Of a DNA stretch of 64,000 nucleotides, positions 1 to 9,472 are shown one piece after another. Origin of the DNA: Enterobacter sichuanensis (lineage in GTDB: Bacteria; Pseudomonadota; Gammaproteobacteria; Enterobacterales; Enterobacteriaceae); NCBI RefSeq assembly GCF_002939185.1, contig NZ_POVL01000010.1, positions 1-64,000 on the forward strand, given 5' to 3'. The translations under genes were made by a program, and so were the position numbers. Each line of letters starts with the position of its first letter. Positions within the stretch are counted from its first letter, which is position 1. The notes under the pieces were generated by a model. That model did no database searches. It saw only the letters and a list, made by a program, of their open reading frames with translations, and was not told the origin of the DNA.

Positions 1-41
1 CTCTGAACCGAGTAACAGCACCATACATAAGGAGTTCCAGC

Positions 42-593
42 ATGTTGTTAGAAAACGGATGGCTGGTGGATGCGCGGCATGTGCCCTCGCCGCACCACGA
101 CTGCCGCCCGGAGGATGAAAAGCCCACACTGCTGGTTATTCATAATATTAGTCTCCCGCCGGGTGAATTTGGCGGTCCGTGGATTGACGCGTTATTCACG
201 GGAACGATAGATCCCGATGCGCATCCTTTCTTCGCTGAGATTGCGCATCTGCGCGTGTCGGCTCACTGCCTGATTCGCCGTGATGGTGAAGTGGTTCAGT
301 ACGTTCCTTTTGATAAGCGCGCCTGGCATGCCGGGGTGTCGTTGTATCATGGGCGCGAACGCTGCAACGATTTCTCCATCGGCATCGAACTGGAAGGCAC
401 TGATACCACGCCCTACACCGATTCACAGTATCAACAATTAGTGGCCGTAACCCGCGCGCTTATCGGGCGCTATCCGGCCATCGCCGACAATATTACGGGA
501 CACAGTGATATTGCCCCGACGCGAAAAACCGATCCTGGCCCGGCCTTTGACTGGCCCCGGTTTCGCGCCATGCTCAACGCGTCGTCAGAATAA
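42..593 (+). CDS. ampD: 1,6-anhydro-N-acetylmuramyl-L-alanine amidase AmpD
   Basis: Cytosolic zinc amidase that removes the stem peptide from anhydro-muropeptides during cell-wall recycling. In ampC-carrying enterobacteria its loss raises AmpR-activating muropeptides and derepresses AmpC; that is family knowledge. The 183-residue length equals E. coli AmpD. Zinc ligands are present at the expected places: His34 (VIHN), His154 (GHSD) and Asp164 (KTDPGPAF), together with the catalytic-site Glu116 (GIELEG) and Lys162. The start is set by AAGGAG at 29-34. ampE follows after 9 bases, so the two are co-transcribed. The gene looks intact and functional. Confidence 0.97.
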   Translation: MLLENGWLVDARHVPSPHHDCRPEDEKPTLLVIHNISLPPGEFGGPWIDALFTGTIDPDAHPFFAEIAHLRVSAHCLIRRDGEVVQYVPFDKRAWHAGVSLYHGRERCNDFSIGIELEGTDTTPYTDSQYQQLVAVTRALIGRYPAIADNITGHSDIAPTRKTDPGPAFDWPRFRAMLNASSE

Positions 594-602
594 GGAGATA
601 CC

Positions 603-1457
603 ATGACGTTGTTTACCATGCTGCTGGTTATCATCGCTGAACGCCTGTTTAAACTCGGCGAGCACTGGCATCTGGACCACCGGCTGGAGGTGTTTTTCCG
701 CCGGATTAAGCACTTTTCTATGCTGCGTACGCTGCTGATGATGGCCGGGGTGATGGTCATTACCTTCCTGCTGCTGCGCTCGCTGTACGGACTGTTTTTC
801 AACGTGCCGCTGCTGGTGGTGTGGATCCTGCTCGGTGTCCTGTGCATTGGCGCAGGGAAGGTGCGTTTGCACTACCACGCTTATCTTAAAGCCGCGTCGC
901 GTGATGATGCCCACGCGCGCGGTGCCATGGCGAGCGAACTGACGCTGATCCACGGCGTGCCGCCGGATTGCGATGAACGCGAATTCCTGCGCGAGCTGCA
1001 AAACGCGCTGCTGTGGATTAACTTCCGCTACTACCTGGCGCCGCTGTTCTGGTTTGTGGTGGGCGGGCCGTGGGGACCGGTCCTGCTGATGGGTTATGCT
1101 TTTCTTCGCGCCTGGCAGACCTGGCTTGCCCGTTACCTGACGCCGCATGAGCGTTTGCTGTCCGGGATTGATGCCATCCTGCATGTGCTCGACTGGCTCC
1201 CGGTGCGTCTGGTAGGCGTGGTGTATGCGTTAATTGGCCACGGCGAAAAAGCGCTGCCCGCATGGTTCGCTTCTCTTGCCGACCGCCATACCTCACAGTA
1301 CCAGGTGTTAACACGTCTGGCGCAGTTCTCCCTGGCGCGCGAACCGCATACCGACAAAATTGAAACGCCGAAAGCCGCCGTCTCAATGGCGAAGAAGACT
1401 TCGTTTGTGGTGGTGGTTGTGGTGGCGCTGCTGACGATTTACGGCACGCTGGTGTAA
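603..1457 (+). CDS. ampE: Inner-membrane regulatory protein AmpE
   Basis: Integral membrane protein of the CobD/CbiB-related AmpE family, encoded directly after ampD; its biochemical role is unsettled. The 284 residues match E. coli AmpE. Hydrophobic segments are visible around residues 52-82, 140-165 and 200-215, and a Val-rich C-terminal one covers about 265-283. The start ATG follows AAGGAGA. The reverse-strand sugar gene ends 18 bases past the stop, so transcription here is convergent with the accessory cassette. Identification rests on the ampD neighbour and overall sequence character. Confidence 0.95.
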   Translation: MTLFTMLLVIIAERLFKLGEHWHLDHRLEVFFRRIKHFSMLRTLLMMAGVMVITFLLLRSLYGLFFNVPLLVVWILLGVLCIGAGKVRLHYHAYLKAASRDDAHARGAMASELTLIHGVPPDCDEREFLRELQNALLWINFRYYLAPLFWFVVGGPWGPVLLMGYAFLRAWQTWLARYLTPHERLLSGIDAILHVLDWLPVRLVGVVYALIGHGEKALPAWFASLADRHTSQYQVLTRLAQFSLAREPHTDKIETPKAAVSMAKKTSFVVVVVVALLTIYGTLV

Positions 1458-1475
1458 GCCAGCGTGCCGTAACGA

Positions 1476-2426
1476 TTAAAGCGTATCCGCAGGCGGGATG
1501 CCGAAATCAGGCATCCCGTTTTCGTTCCAGCGAATGCGCTTCAGGCGGGTGTGGCGGTTGGGATCGTATAGCGGATCGCCTTCTATTTCGGTGTAGTTTC
1601 TGGCGTGATACACCAGCACATCTTCCCCGTCTGGGGTCTTCGTGAAGCTGTTATGGCCCGGCCCGTACTGGCGGTTTTCATAGCTGGTGGCGAATACCGG
1701 GCGCGGAGATTTGTGCCAGTTCGCCGGGTTTTGCGGATCGGCGTTGCGGTTTATCCACACCAGACCCATGCAGTAGTTTTCATCGGTGGCGCTGGCGGAA
1801 TAGCTGATAAACAGCTTATCGTCGTGAACCAGTACCGCCGGGCCTTCGTTGACCCGGAACCCACGGCATTCCCAGTCATACTCCGGCTTGCTGAGCATCA
1901 CCGGCTCGCCTTTCAGCGTCCACGGGTTCGCCATTTCGCACAGGTAGAGGTTGGAGTTTCCGTTGATATCCGGCGCTTTTTGCGCCCACAGATACCAGCG
2001 TTTACCCTGATGAACAAAGGTGGTAGCGTCCAGGGCGAAGGTATCGAACGGGGTTTTGATTTGCCCTTTTTCCACCCATCTGCCGGTAAGCGGATCGCGG
2101 TCGGCACATTCAATGGCAAACATGCGGTGCTGGAACATCCCGAGCGCATCGAGCGCCTGCGTGTGCGCCGCGGCAAAATAGATGTACCACTTGCCGTCGA
2201 TGTGGTGCAGTTCCGGGGCCCAGATGAGCTGACTCATTGGGCCGGTCTCGGGTTTTCGCCAGACCGTCACCTCTTCAGCGTCGCGTAGCCCTTCCAGCGA
2301 GTCCGCGCGACGGATCGCCAGTCTGTCGTACTGCGGCACCGAGGCGATAAAATAATATTGCCCCTCGTGGTGCAAAATATACGGATCGGCGCGTTGTTCA
2401 ATAAACGGGTTTGGCCAGGTTTGCAT
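1476..2426 (-). CDS. Glycoside hydrolase family 43 (beta-xylosidase/arabinofuranosidase-like)
   Basis: Predicted five-bladed beta-propeller glycosidase of family GH43, which typically cleaves xylosides or arabinosides. The 316 residues carry the expected acidic triad: Asp14 (RADPYI, general base), Asp133 (FALDATTF, pKa modulator) and Glu194 (RVNEGP, general acid), plus a WAPELH stretch near residue 70. There is no signal peptide, so the enzyme should act in the cytosol on imported oligosaccharides. It lies 10 bases downstream of a GPH-family sugar symporter, the same pairing as yagG-yagH of E. coli. The cassette is absent between ampE and aroP in E. coli. Exact substrate is inferred only. Confidence 0.87.
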   Translation of the reverse strand: MQTWPNPFIEQRADPYILHHEGQYYFIASVPQYDRLAIRRADSLEGLRDAEEVTVWRKPETGPMSQLIWAPELHHIDGKWYIYFAAAHTQALDALGMFQHRMFAIECADRDPLTGRWVEKGQIKTPFDTFALDATTFVHQGKRWYLWAQKAPDINGNSNLYLCEMANPWTLKGEPVMLSKPEYDWECRGFRVNEGPAVLVHDDKLFISYSASATDENYCMGLVWINRNADPQNPANWHKSPRPVFATSYENRQYGPGHNSFTKTPDGEDVLVYHARNYTEIEGDPLYDPNRHTRLKRIRWNENGMPDFGIPPADTL

Positions 2427-2436
2427 GCGACTTTCC

Positions 2437-3834
2437 TTATTTTGTCTCAGCGACGCTGAGTTCCTGATACTCGTTCAGCTCGCGATAGTTGTTGCGACGC
2501 TTCTCCAGGTCCTCCTGGATCCGCTTCATCGTTTCACGGTCAACCTTCAGCAGACGTACCACGCCTGCGGTAATGAGATACCCGATGCCCGGAATGACGG
2601 TAAACAGCAGGACAATACCGTTAATCGCATCCGCGCTTTGCGCTTTCGCTCCGGCATCGTAGCCGTACCTGGAGAGCAGGAAGCCGACCATTGCCCCGGC
2701 AATCGCCAGCCCCAGCTTCAGGAAGAAGATGTTGCCGGAGAAGCTGATCCCGGTGATGCGTTTCCCGGTTTTCCACTCGCCGTAGTCATCGACGTCGGCC
2801 ATCAGCGACCAGTGCAGCGGAGATGGGATCTGGTGCAGGATATTCAGCAGGACGTAGAGCACCACAATGGTTAGGGTGGCTTTTGGGTCGAAGAAGTAAA
2901 AGGCCGTTGAGAAAATCGCCAGCACGATATTGGTCCAGAAGAAGACCTTCAGCTTACACCAGCGGTCGGTCAGCACTTTCGCCGGCATGCTGCCGAGCAT
3001 CATGCCCACCACGCCCAGACTGATAAACAGGGTGGCAAAGTGGGTACTCTGGCCCATCACCCAGGTCACGTAATACATGGTAGCCGCCATGCGAATAAAG
3101 CCGGGGCAGACGTTGCACAGGGTCAGGAGCAGAATGCGTACCCACTGGTCGTTCTTCCACACGTCTTTCAGGTCGTTTTTCAGCTGGTCATTGGTCTGGA
3201 CTGCCGGGCGGACACGCTCGCGCACGGTGGCGAAGCAGAACAGGAACATACAGGTTCCAATCAGCGCCAGCACGGTCATTGCCATCTGGTAGCCTTTGGC
3301 TTTGTCCTCTCCTCCGAACCAGTCCGCCATCGGCAGCAGCGTCAGGGACAGCAGCAGCGTGGCGATACCGACCAGCACGAAGCGATATGACTGGCAGGCG
3401 ACGCGCTCTTTAGGGTCGTTGGTAATCACCCCGCCCAGCGAGCAGTAGGGAATATTGATTGCCGTATAGGTCAAAGAGAGCAGGAAGTAGGTGACAAACG
3501 CATAGATAACTTTGCTGTTATAGCTCCACTCTGGCGTGGTGAACATCAGGATGCTGAACAGTGCGTAGGGGAAGGCAATCCACAGCAGCCATGGACGAAA
3601 CCGACCGTATTTGCTGCGGGTACGGTCGGCAATCGCGCCCATAATCGGGTCGGTGACGGCATCAATAACGCGCACGGAGAGCAGCAGTACGCCCACCAGC
3701 GCCGGCGCCAGACCAAAAATATCGGTGTAAAAATAGTTCACAAACAGCATGATGGCGCCAAAGATGATGTTGCAACCTGCATCGCCCATCCCGTAGCCGA
3801 TCTTTTCTTTTACTGACAGTTTAGCGTTATCCAT
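2437..3834 (-). CDS. GPH-family sugar:cation symporter (xyloside/pentoside type)
   Basis: Twelve-helix membrane transporter of the glycoside-pentoside-hexuronide:cation symporter family (YicJ, XynT and MelB relatives). The N-terminal sequence MDNAKLSVKEKIGYGMGD and the later RTRSKYGRFRPW loop are typical of the family. I place the start at 3834 (465 residues) because GGAGAG lies about 6 bases upstream; the longer frame to 3975 adds 47 residues unlike the family. The GH43 gene follows after 10 bases, so the pair probably imports and then hydrolyses short pentose oligosaccharides. No dedicated regulator gene sits beside it. Confidence 0.88.
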   Translation of the reverse strand: MDNAKLSVKEKIGYGMGDAGCNIIFGAIMLFVNYFYTDIFGLAPALVGVLLLSVRVIDAVTDPIMGAIADRTRSKYGRFRPWLLWIAFPYALFSILMFTTPEWSYNSKVIYAFVTYFLLSLTYTAINIPYCSLGGVITNDPKERVACQSYRFVLVGIATLLLSLTLLPMADWFGGEDKAKGYQMAMTVLALIGTCMFLFCFATVRERVRPAVQTNDQLKNDLKDVWKNDQWVRILLLTLCNVCPGFIRMAATMYYVTWVMGQSTHFATLFISLGVVGMMLGSMPAKVLTDRWCKLKVFFWTNIVLAIFSTAFYFFDPKATLTIVVLYVLLNILHQIPSPLHWSLMADVDDYGEWKTGKRITGISFSGNIFFLKLGLAIAGAMVGFLLSRYGYDAGAKAQSADAINGIVLLFTVIPGIGYLITAGVVRLLKVDRETMKRIQEDLEKRRNNYRELNEYQELSVAETK

Positions 3835-3998
3835 AGACTGCTCTCCGGTTTGCGGTATGGAGAGAATTATTTGCTGGCGAAGGAATATATGCGTTGCAGT
3901 ATCAGGGCGGTGATATGGATAAAAGCGCTGTGGAGGTGAAAGTGTGAGGGAGGTAACAACGTGCGGTACCCGCAAAAGCAGGTACCGCAGAAGGAGGC

Positions 3999-5369
3999 TT
4001 AGTGGGCCTTCATGGCTTTACGGCTTTTCTGGCTGAACAGATAGCCGACGCCGAGCACGGCAATCCAGACCGGGATCAGGTAAACGGAAATCGCCATACC
4101 CGGTGTGATCAGCATGATGACCAGCACGGCCGCCATAAACAGCAGGCAAACCCAGTTACCCAGCGGGTAGAACAGGGCAGGGAAGCGCGTGGTGACGCCC
4201 TGCTGCTGTTTCGCACGGCGGAACTTGATGTGTGCCAGGCTGATCATCGCCCAGTTGATGACCAGGGCAGAGACCACCAGCGCCATCAGCAGACCAAACG
4301 CCGATTCTGGCGCCATGTAGTTAATGAGTACGCACAGCGCGGTCACGATGGCTGATACGATAATGGTGTTTACCGGTACGCCGCGTTTATCGACGTTGAG
4401 CAGCGCTTTCGGCGCGTTACCCTGCTGCGCCAGGCCGAACAGCATACGGCTGTTGCAATAGACACAGCTGTTGTAAACGGAGAGCGCCGCCGTCAGTACA
4501 ACGATGTTAAGCGCATTCGCTACAACGGTATCGCCAAGTTCGTGGAAGATCAGCACAAACGGGCTGGTGTCAGCAGTGACGCGCGTCCACGGCAGCAGGG
4601 AGAGCAGTACGGCCAGCGAACCCACATAGAAGATCAGAATACGGTAGATAACCTGGTTAGTGGCTTTGGGAATGCTCTGCTCCGGATTGTCTGCTTCAGC
4701 GGCGGTGATCCCCACCAGCTCCAGACCACCAAAGGAGAACATGATGATCGCCATCATCATCACCAGCCCCGTCATGCCGTGAGGCAGGAAGCCGCCCTGT
4801 TCCCAGAGGTTGCGAACGGTTGCCTGTGGGCCACCGTTGCCGCTGAACAGCAGCCAGCCGCCAAAGATGATCATCGCCACCACGGCAATCACTTTAATAA
4901 TCGCAAACCAGAATTCCATTTCACCAAACACTTTTACGTTGGTCAGGTTAATGGCGTTGATAATGACGAAGAAGGCCGCCGCGGAGGCCCAGGTTGGGAT
5001 CTCGGGGTACCAGAACTGAATGTATTTCCCGACGGCGGTAAGCTCGGCCATCGCAACCAGCACGTACAGTACCCAGTAGTTCCAGCCAGAGGCGAAACCG
5101 GCGAAACTGCCCCAGTACTTGTATGCAAAATGGCTGAACGAGCCCGCCACTGGCTCTTCAACGACCATTTCACCCAACTGACGCATAATCAGAAAGGCGA
5201 TAAAGCCTGCGATGGCGTACCCCAGAATAATGCCTGGACCGGCTGACTGGATAACGGATGCGCTACCCAGAAACAGGCCGGTTCCGATAGCACCGCCCAG
5301 TGCGATGAGCTGAATATGGCGGTTTTTAAGCCCGCGCTTTAGCTGATCGCCGTGCTGTTGAGCTTCCAT
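3999..5369 (-). CDS. aroP: Aromatic amino acid permease AroP
   Basis: Proton-driven inner-membrane permease for Phe, Tyr and Trp, amino acid-polyamine-organocation superfamily. It has 456 residues against 457 in E. coli and about 12 hydrophobic helices. The signature ALGGAIGTGLFLGSA at residues 24-38 is the substrate-binding unwound region of the first helix. It is transcribed divergently from pdhR, as in E. coli. Two TyrR boxes upstream (5411-5451) predict repression by TyrR with aromatic amino acids. Confidence 0.96.
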   Translation of the reverse strand: MEAQQHGDQLKRGLKNRHIQLIALGGAIGTGLFLGSASVIQSAGPGIILGYAIAGFIAFLIMRQLGEMVVEEPVAGSFSHFAYKYWGSFAGFASGWNYWVLYVLVAMAELTAVGKYIQFWYPEIPTWASAAAFFVIINAINLTNVKVFGEMEFWFAIIKVIAVVAMIIFGGWLLFSGNGGPQATVRNLWEQGGFLPHGMTGLVMMMAIIMFSFGGLELVGITAAEADNPEQSIPKATNQVIYRILIFYVGSLAVLLSLLPWTRVTADTSPFVLIFHELGDTVVANALNIVVLTAALSVYNSCVYCNSRMLFGLAQQGNAPKALLNVDKRGVPVNTIIVSAIVTALCVLINYMAPESAFGLLMALVVSALVINWAMISLAHIKFRRAKQQQGVTTRFPALFYPLGNWVCLLFMAAVLVIMLITPGMAISVYLIPVWIAVLGVGYLFSQKSRKAMKAH

Positions 5370-5410
5370 TTGAAACCTCGTGTGTGGTTGTTATGTTCAC
5401 GCTGAGCGTG

Positions 5411-5428
5411 TGTAATTATGAATATCCA
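5411..5428. promoter_or_regulatory. TyrR box (weak) for aroP
   Basis: TGTAATTATGAATATCCA keeps the G and C of the TyrR consensus TGTAAA-N6-TTTACA at the required 15-base offset but has a poor right half. It lies 5 bases from a better box, giving a 23-base centre-to-centre spacing as in TyrR strong/weak pairs. Confidence 0.6.
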
Positions 5429-5433
5429 TTTTC

Positions 5434-5451
5434 TGTATTTATTTCTTTACG
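5434..5451. promoter_or_regulatory. TyrR box (strong) for aroP
   Basis: TGTATTTATTTCTTTACG fits TGTAAA-N6-TTTACA at 9 of the 12 defined positions, including the critical G and C. It lies 65 to 82 bases upstream of the aroP start and is paired with a weaker box on the gene-proximal side. Confidence 0.7.
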
Positions 5452-5812
5452 GTTAATAAGACCGAAAAAAGCGGAGAACTCTTCCGTAAGCGCCAGAATA
5501 GTGGTAAGTGCCTGCGAATGCACCTGCTTTATGACGCACGGATGACGAGTTGAATAAAAAGAAAGCATTTGTAAATCGTTCCGCTCATTCTTCTTATCCC
5601 AACCTATAGAATAGAAATTCGCCATAAGTGGGCGAAATTTCATTATTTGCTTTGTTGAATCGCTTCAGATTGCAAAAACCCTCGTTTCATTATGGTTAAA
5701 ACTTCCTCTTTAGGGGTAATCAACTCATTTGTGCAAAGTTACATTTCTGAAACGTTATTTCTGTAAGGTTGTTAAAATGTGCAGGGTTTACTGATTTCAA
5801 TCAAAACCAATA

Positions 5813-5841
5813 TGGACAGAAGGTGAATACTTTGTTACTTT
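5813..5841 (+). promoter_or_regulatory. pdhR operon promoter
   Basis: A -35 element TGGACA (5813-5818), a 17-base spacer and an extended -10 TGTTACTTT (5833-5841) predict a start near 5848. That puts the PdhR box about 10 to 26 bases downstream of the start, which suits roadblock or steric repression. Confidence 0.6.
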
Positions 5842-5857
5842 AGCGATACGAAATAGA

Positions 5858-5874
5858 AATTGGTAAGACCAATT
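5858..5874. promoter_or_regulatory. PdhR operator
   Basis: AATTGGTAAGACCAATT is a perfect inverted repeat (AATTGGT/ACCAATT around three bases) matching the known PdhR operator. It sits 32 bases before the pdhR start, giving autoregulation and pyruvate-inducible control of the downstream PDH genes. Confidence 0.92.
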
Positions 5875-5906
5875 GACTCCGGGCAAAAAGGCGTAAGACA
5901 GGGAAT

Positions 5907-6671
5907 ATGGCCTACAGCAAAATTCGCCAACCAAAACTATCTGATGTGATTGAGCAGCAGCTGGAGTTTTTAATCCTCGAAGGGACTCTGCGCCCGGGTG
6001 AGAAACTTCCGCCAGAACGCGAACTGGCAAAACAGTTCGACGTTTCACGTCCCTCTTTGCGTGAGGCGATTCAACGCCTCGAAGCTAAGGGCTTGCTGCT
6101 TCGTCGTCAGGGCGGCGGAACTTTTGTGCAAAACAGCCTGTGGCAGAGCTTCAGCGATCCGCTGGTAGAACTTCTCTCTGACCACCCAGAATCCCAGTTT
6201 GATCTGCTTGAGACCCGTCACGCGCTTGAAGGTATTGCGGCCTATTACGCCGCCCTTCGCAGCACTGATGAAGATCGCGTGCGTATCCGCGAGCTGCATC
6301 AGGCCATTGAACGGGCACAGCAGTCCGGCGATTTAGACGCCGAGTCCAGCGCCGTCGTCCAGTATCAAATCGCCGTCACCGAAGCGGCACACAATGTGGT
6401 GCTCCTCCATCTGCTACGCTGCATGGAGCCGATGCTGGCCCAGAACGTTCGTCAAAATTTTGAATTGTTGTATGCCCGTCGGGACATGCTCCCACTGGTA
6501 AGCAACCATCGCACCCGAGTATTCGAGGCGATAATGGCCGGGGAACCGGAGCAGGCGCGCGAAGCGTCGCACCGACATCTGGCTTTCATTGAGGAAATCT
6601 TGCTGGACCGCAGCCGTGAACAATCGCGTCGCGAACGTTCATTACGCCGCATACAGCAACGAAAGGATTAA
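5907..6671 (+). CDS. pdhR: Pyruvate dehydrogenase complex repressor PdhR
   Basis: GntR-family regulator of the FadR subfamily; pyruvate releases it from DNA and induces the PDH operon. The 254 residues equal E. coli PdhR. An N-terminal winged helix-turn-helix at about residues 10-75 contains [21 protein letters not shown], shown here only as the family-typical region, followed by a helical ligand-binding domain. The start ATG has only modest SD support (CAGGG about 6 bases upstream), but the N-terminus [11 protein letters not shown] matches the family. The operator lies in its own leader. It is the first gene of pdhR-aceE-aceF-lpd. Confidence 0.96.
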   Translation: MAYSKIRQPKLSDVIEQQLEFLILEGTLRPGEKLPPERELAKQFDVSRPSLREAIQRLEAKGLLLRRQGGGTFVQNSLWQSFSDPLVELLSDHPESQFDLLETRHALEGIAAYYAALRSTDEDRVRIRELHQAIERAQQSGDLDAESSAVVQYQIAVTEAAHNVVLLHLLRCMEPMLAQNVRQNFELLYARRDMLPLVSNHRTRVFEAIMAGEPEQAREASHRHLAFIEEILLDRSREQSRRERSLRRIQQRKD

Positions 6672-6708
6672 GCGCCAGGTACTTTTAGAGCGCGGCAACT
6701 AAACGCAG

Positions 6709-6754
6709 AACCTGTCTTATTGTGTTCTTGCCCAAGAGCACAATGGGACAGGTT
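6709..6754 (+). other. Long intercistronic hairpin between pdhR and aceE
   Basis: The transcript can fold into a stem of about 21 pairs closed by a 4-base GCCC loop. Arms begin AACCTGTC and end GACAGGTT, with the inner block ATTGTG/CACAAT and CTT/AAG and only G-U pairs between blocks. It has no U-tract, so it looks like an RNA processing or stability element, not a terminator. I recall that a computational small-RNA candidate (tp2) was proposed for this same interval in E. coli; that recollection should be verified. Confidence 0.7.
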
Positions 6755-6794
6755 CCAGACAAATCAACGTATTAGATAGATAAGGAATACCCCC

Positions 6795-9458
6795 ATGTCA
6801 GAACGTCTCCAAAATGACGTGGATCCGATCGAAACTCGCGACTGGCTACAGGCGATCGAATCGGTCATCCGTGAAGAAGGTGTTGAGCGCGCTCAGTATC
6901 TGATTGATCAGCTGCTTTCTGAAGCCCGCAAAGGCGGCGTGAAGGTTGCTTCAGGTGCAGGGGCTAGCAACTACGTAAACACGATTGCCGTTGAAGACGA
7001 ACCGGAATACCCGGGCAATCTGGATCTGGAACGTCGTATCCGTTCTGCAATTCGCTGGAACGCCATCATGACCGTTCTGCGCGCATCCAAGAAAGACCTG
7101 GAACTGGGTGGCCACATGGCATCCTTCCAGTCCTCTGCGACCGTTTACGAAGTGTGCTTCAACCACTTCTTCCGTGCAGCGAACGAGAAAGACGGCGGCG
7201 ATCTGGTGTACTTCCAGGGCCACATCTCTCCGGGCATCTATGCACGTGCATTCCTGGAAGGTCGTCTGACTGAAGAGCAGATGAACAACTTCCGTCAGGA
7301 AGTTCACGGTAAAGGTCTGTCTTCTTACCCGCACCCTAAACTGATGCCTGAATTCTGGCAGTTCCCGACCGTATCCATGGGTCTGGGCCCAATCGGTGCG
7401 ATCTATCAGGCTAAATTCCTGAAGTACCTGGAACACCGTGGTCTGAAAGACACCTCTGAGCAGACCGTATACGCCTTCCTGGGCGACGGCGAGATGGATG
7501 AGCCAGAATCTAAAGGTGCGATCACCATCGCGACCCGTGAGAAGCTGGACAACCTGTGCTTCATCATCAACTGTAACCTGCAGCGTCTGGATGGTCCGGT
7601 AACCGGTAACGGCAAGATCATCAACGAACTGGAAGGCATCTTCGCGGGTGCGGGCTGGAACGTGATCAAAGTCATGTGGGGTTCCCGTTGGGACGAGCTG
7701 CTGCGTAAAGATACCAGCGGTAAACTGATCCAGCTGATGAACGAAACCGTTGACGGTGACTACCAGACCTTCAAATCCAAAGACGGTGCCTACGTGCGTG
7801 AGCACTTCTTCGGCAAATACCCTGAAACCGCCGCACTGGTTGCAGACTGGACTGATGAGCAGATCTGGGCGCTGAACCGTGGTGGTCACGATCCGAAGAA
7901 AATCTACGCAGCACTGAAAAAAGCGCGCGAAACCAAAGGTAAAGCGACCGTTATCCTGGCCCACACCATCAAAGGTTACGGCATGGGTGATACCGCAGAA
8001 GGTAAAAACATCGCTCACCAGGTTAAGAAAATGAACATGGACGGCGTGCGCTATATCCGCGACCGTTTCAACGTTCCAGTCACCGATGAGCAGGTTGAAA
8101 ACCTGTCTTACATCACCTTCCCGGAAGGTTCTGAAGAGTACAAGTACCTGCACGAACGTCGTCAGGCGCTGAAAGGCTACCTGCCAGCTCGTCAGCCTAA
8201 CTTCACCGAGAAGCTGGAACTGCCAGCACTGGAAGACTTCTCTCAGCTGCTGGAAGAGCAGAACAAAGAGATCTCTACCACTATCGCTTTCGTTCGTGCC
8301 CTGAACGTGATGCTGAAGAACAAGTCGATCAAAGATCGTCTGGTGCCAATCATCGCCGACGAAGCGCGTACTTTCGGTATGGAAGGTCTGTTCCGTCAGA
8401 TCGGTATCTACAGCCCGAACGGCCAGCAGTACACCCCGCAGGACCGTGAGCAGGTTGCATACTACAAAGAAGACGAGAAAGGTCAGATCCTGCAGGAAGG
8501 TATCAACGAGCTGGGTGCAGGCGCATCCTGGCTGGCTGCTGCGACCTCTTACAGCACCAACAACCTGCCGATGATCCCGTTCTACATCTACTACTCCATG
8601 TTCGGGTTCCAGCGTATCGGTGATCTGTGCTGGCAGGCAGGCGACCAGCAGGCTCGCGGCTTCCTGATCGGTGGGACTTCCGGTCGTACGACCCTGAACG
8701 GTGAAGGTCTGCAGCACGAAGATGGCCACAGCCACATTCAGTCTCTGACTATCCCTAACTGTATCTCTTACGACCCGGCTTACGCGTACGAAGTGGCAGT
8801 CATCATGCATGACGGTCTGCATCGCATGTACGGTGAAGCGCAAGAGAACATTTACTACTACATCACCACCCTGAACGAAAACTACCACATGCCGGCAATG
8901 CCAGCAGGTGCCGAGGAAGGTATCCGTAAAGGTATCTACAAACTCGAAACCCTCGAAGGTAGCAAAGGTAAAGTTCAGCTGCTGGGCTCCGGTTCTATCC
9001 TGCGTCACGTACGTGAAGCGGCACAGATCCTGGCGAAGGACTACGGTGTAGGTTCCGACGTGTACAGCGTGACCTCCTTCACTGAACTGGCGCGTGATGG
9101 CCAGGATTGTGAGCGCTGGAACATGCTGCACCCACTGGAAACTCCACGCGTTCCGTACATCGCTCAGGTGATGAACGACGCGCCAGCGGTGGCGTCTACT
9201 GACTATATGAAACTGTTCGCTGAGCAGGTTCGTACTTACGTTCCAGCTGATGATTATCGCGTTCTGGGTACTGACGGCTTCGGTCGTTCTGACAGCCGCG
9301 AAAACCTGCGTCACCACTTCGAAGTTGATGCTTCTTACGTGGTTGTAGCAGCACTGGGCGAACTGGCTAAACGTGGCGAAATCGATAAGAAAGTGGTTGC
9401 GGACGCAATCACCAAATTCAACATCGATGCAGAAAAAGTTAACCCGCGTCTGGCGTAA
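6795..9458 (+). CDS. aceE: Pyruvate dehydrogenase E1 component
   Basis: Thiamin-diphosphate-dependent E1 subunit; decarboxylates pyruvate and acetylates the lipoyl groups of E2. The 887 residues equal E. coli AceE, a homodimeric E1 with the alpha and beta parts in one chain. The ThDP/Mg motif [10 protein letters not shown] begins near residue 229, with its partner Asn in [10 protein letters not shown] about 30 residues on. The start is the ATG at 6795, preceded by AAGGAA at a long spacing. Codon choice is strongly biased, as expected for a very highly expressed gene. aceF starts 14 bases after the stop. Confidence 0.98.
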   Translation: MSERLQNDVDPIETRDWLQAIESVIREEGVERAQYLIDQLLSEARKGGVKVASGAGASNYVNTIAVEDEPEYPGNLDLERRIRSAIRWNAIMTVLRASKKDLELGGHMASFQSSATVYEVCFNHFFRAANEKDGGDLVYFQGHISPGIYARAFLEGRLTEEQMNNFRQEVHGKGLSSYPHPKLMPEFWQFPTVSMGLGPIGAIYQAKFLKYLEHRGLKDTSEQTVYAFLGDGEMDEPESKGAITIATREKLDNLCFIINCNLQRLDGPVTGNGKIINELEGIFAGAGWNVIKVMWGSRWDELLRKDTSGKLIQLMNETVDGDYQTFKSKDGAYVREHFFGKYPETAALVADWTDEQIWALNRGGHDPKKIYAALKKARETKGKATVILAHTIKGYGMGDTAEGKNIAHQVKKMNMDGVRYIRDRFNVPVTDEQVENLSYITFPEGSEEYKYLHERRQALKGYLPARQPNFTEKLELPALEDFSQLLEEQNKEISTTIAFVRALNVMLKNKSIKDRLVPIIADEARTFGMEGLFRQIGIYSPNGQQYTPQDREQVAYYKEDEKGQILQEGINELGAGASWLAAATSYSTNNLPMIPFYIYYSMFGFQRIGDLCWQAGDQQARGFLIGGTSGRTTLNGEGLQHEDGHSHIQSLTIPNCISYDPAYAYEVAVIMHDGLHRMYGEAQENIYYYITTLNENYHMPAMPAGAEEGIRKGIYKLETLEGSKGKVQLLGSGSILRHVREAAQILAKDYGVGSDVYSVTSFTELARDGQDCERWNMLHPLETPRVPYIAQVMNDAPAVASTDYMKLFAEQVRTYVPADDYRVLGTDGFGRSDSRENLRHHFEVDASYVVVAALGELAKRGEIDKKVVADAITKFNIDAEKVNPRLA

Positions 9459-9472
9459 GAGGTAAAAGAATA

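Larger units (their letters stand above)
5370..5906. other. aroP-pdhR divergent intergenic region
   Basis: This 537-base AT-rich spacer separates two divergent genes. Its left part holds two TyrR boxes for aroP, its right end holds the pdhR promoter and PdhR operator. An open frame of 75 codons on the reverse strand (5416-5643) covers the TyrR boxes and has no recognisable features, so I do not call it. The central part, about 5455-5800, shows nothing I can assign. Confidence 0.7.

Noticed and set aside
5416..5643. 75-codon reverse frame upstream of aroP
   Set aside because: Covers the TyrR boxes and promoter, has no ribosome site and no recognisable sequence.
6951..9317. 788-codon open frame on the reverse strand opposite aceE
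   Set aside because: It mirrors the strong codon bias of aceE (few complementary stop codons), has no ribosome site or recognisable domain, and its translation is low-complexity Val/Phe/Gln/Arg.
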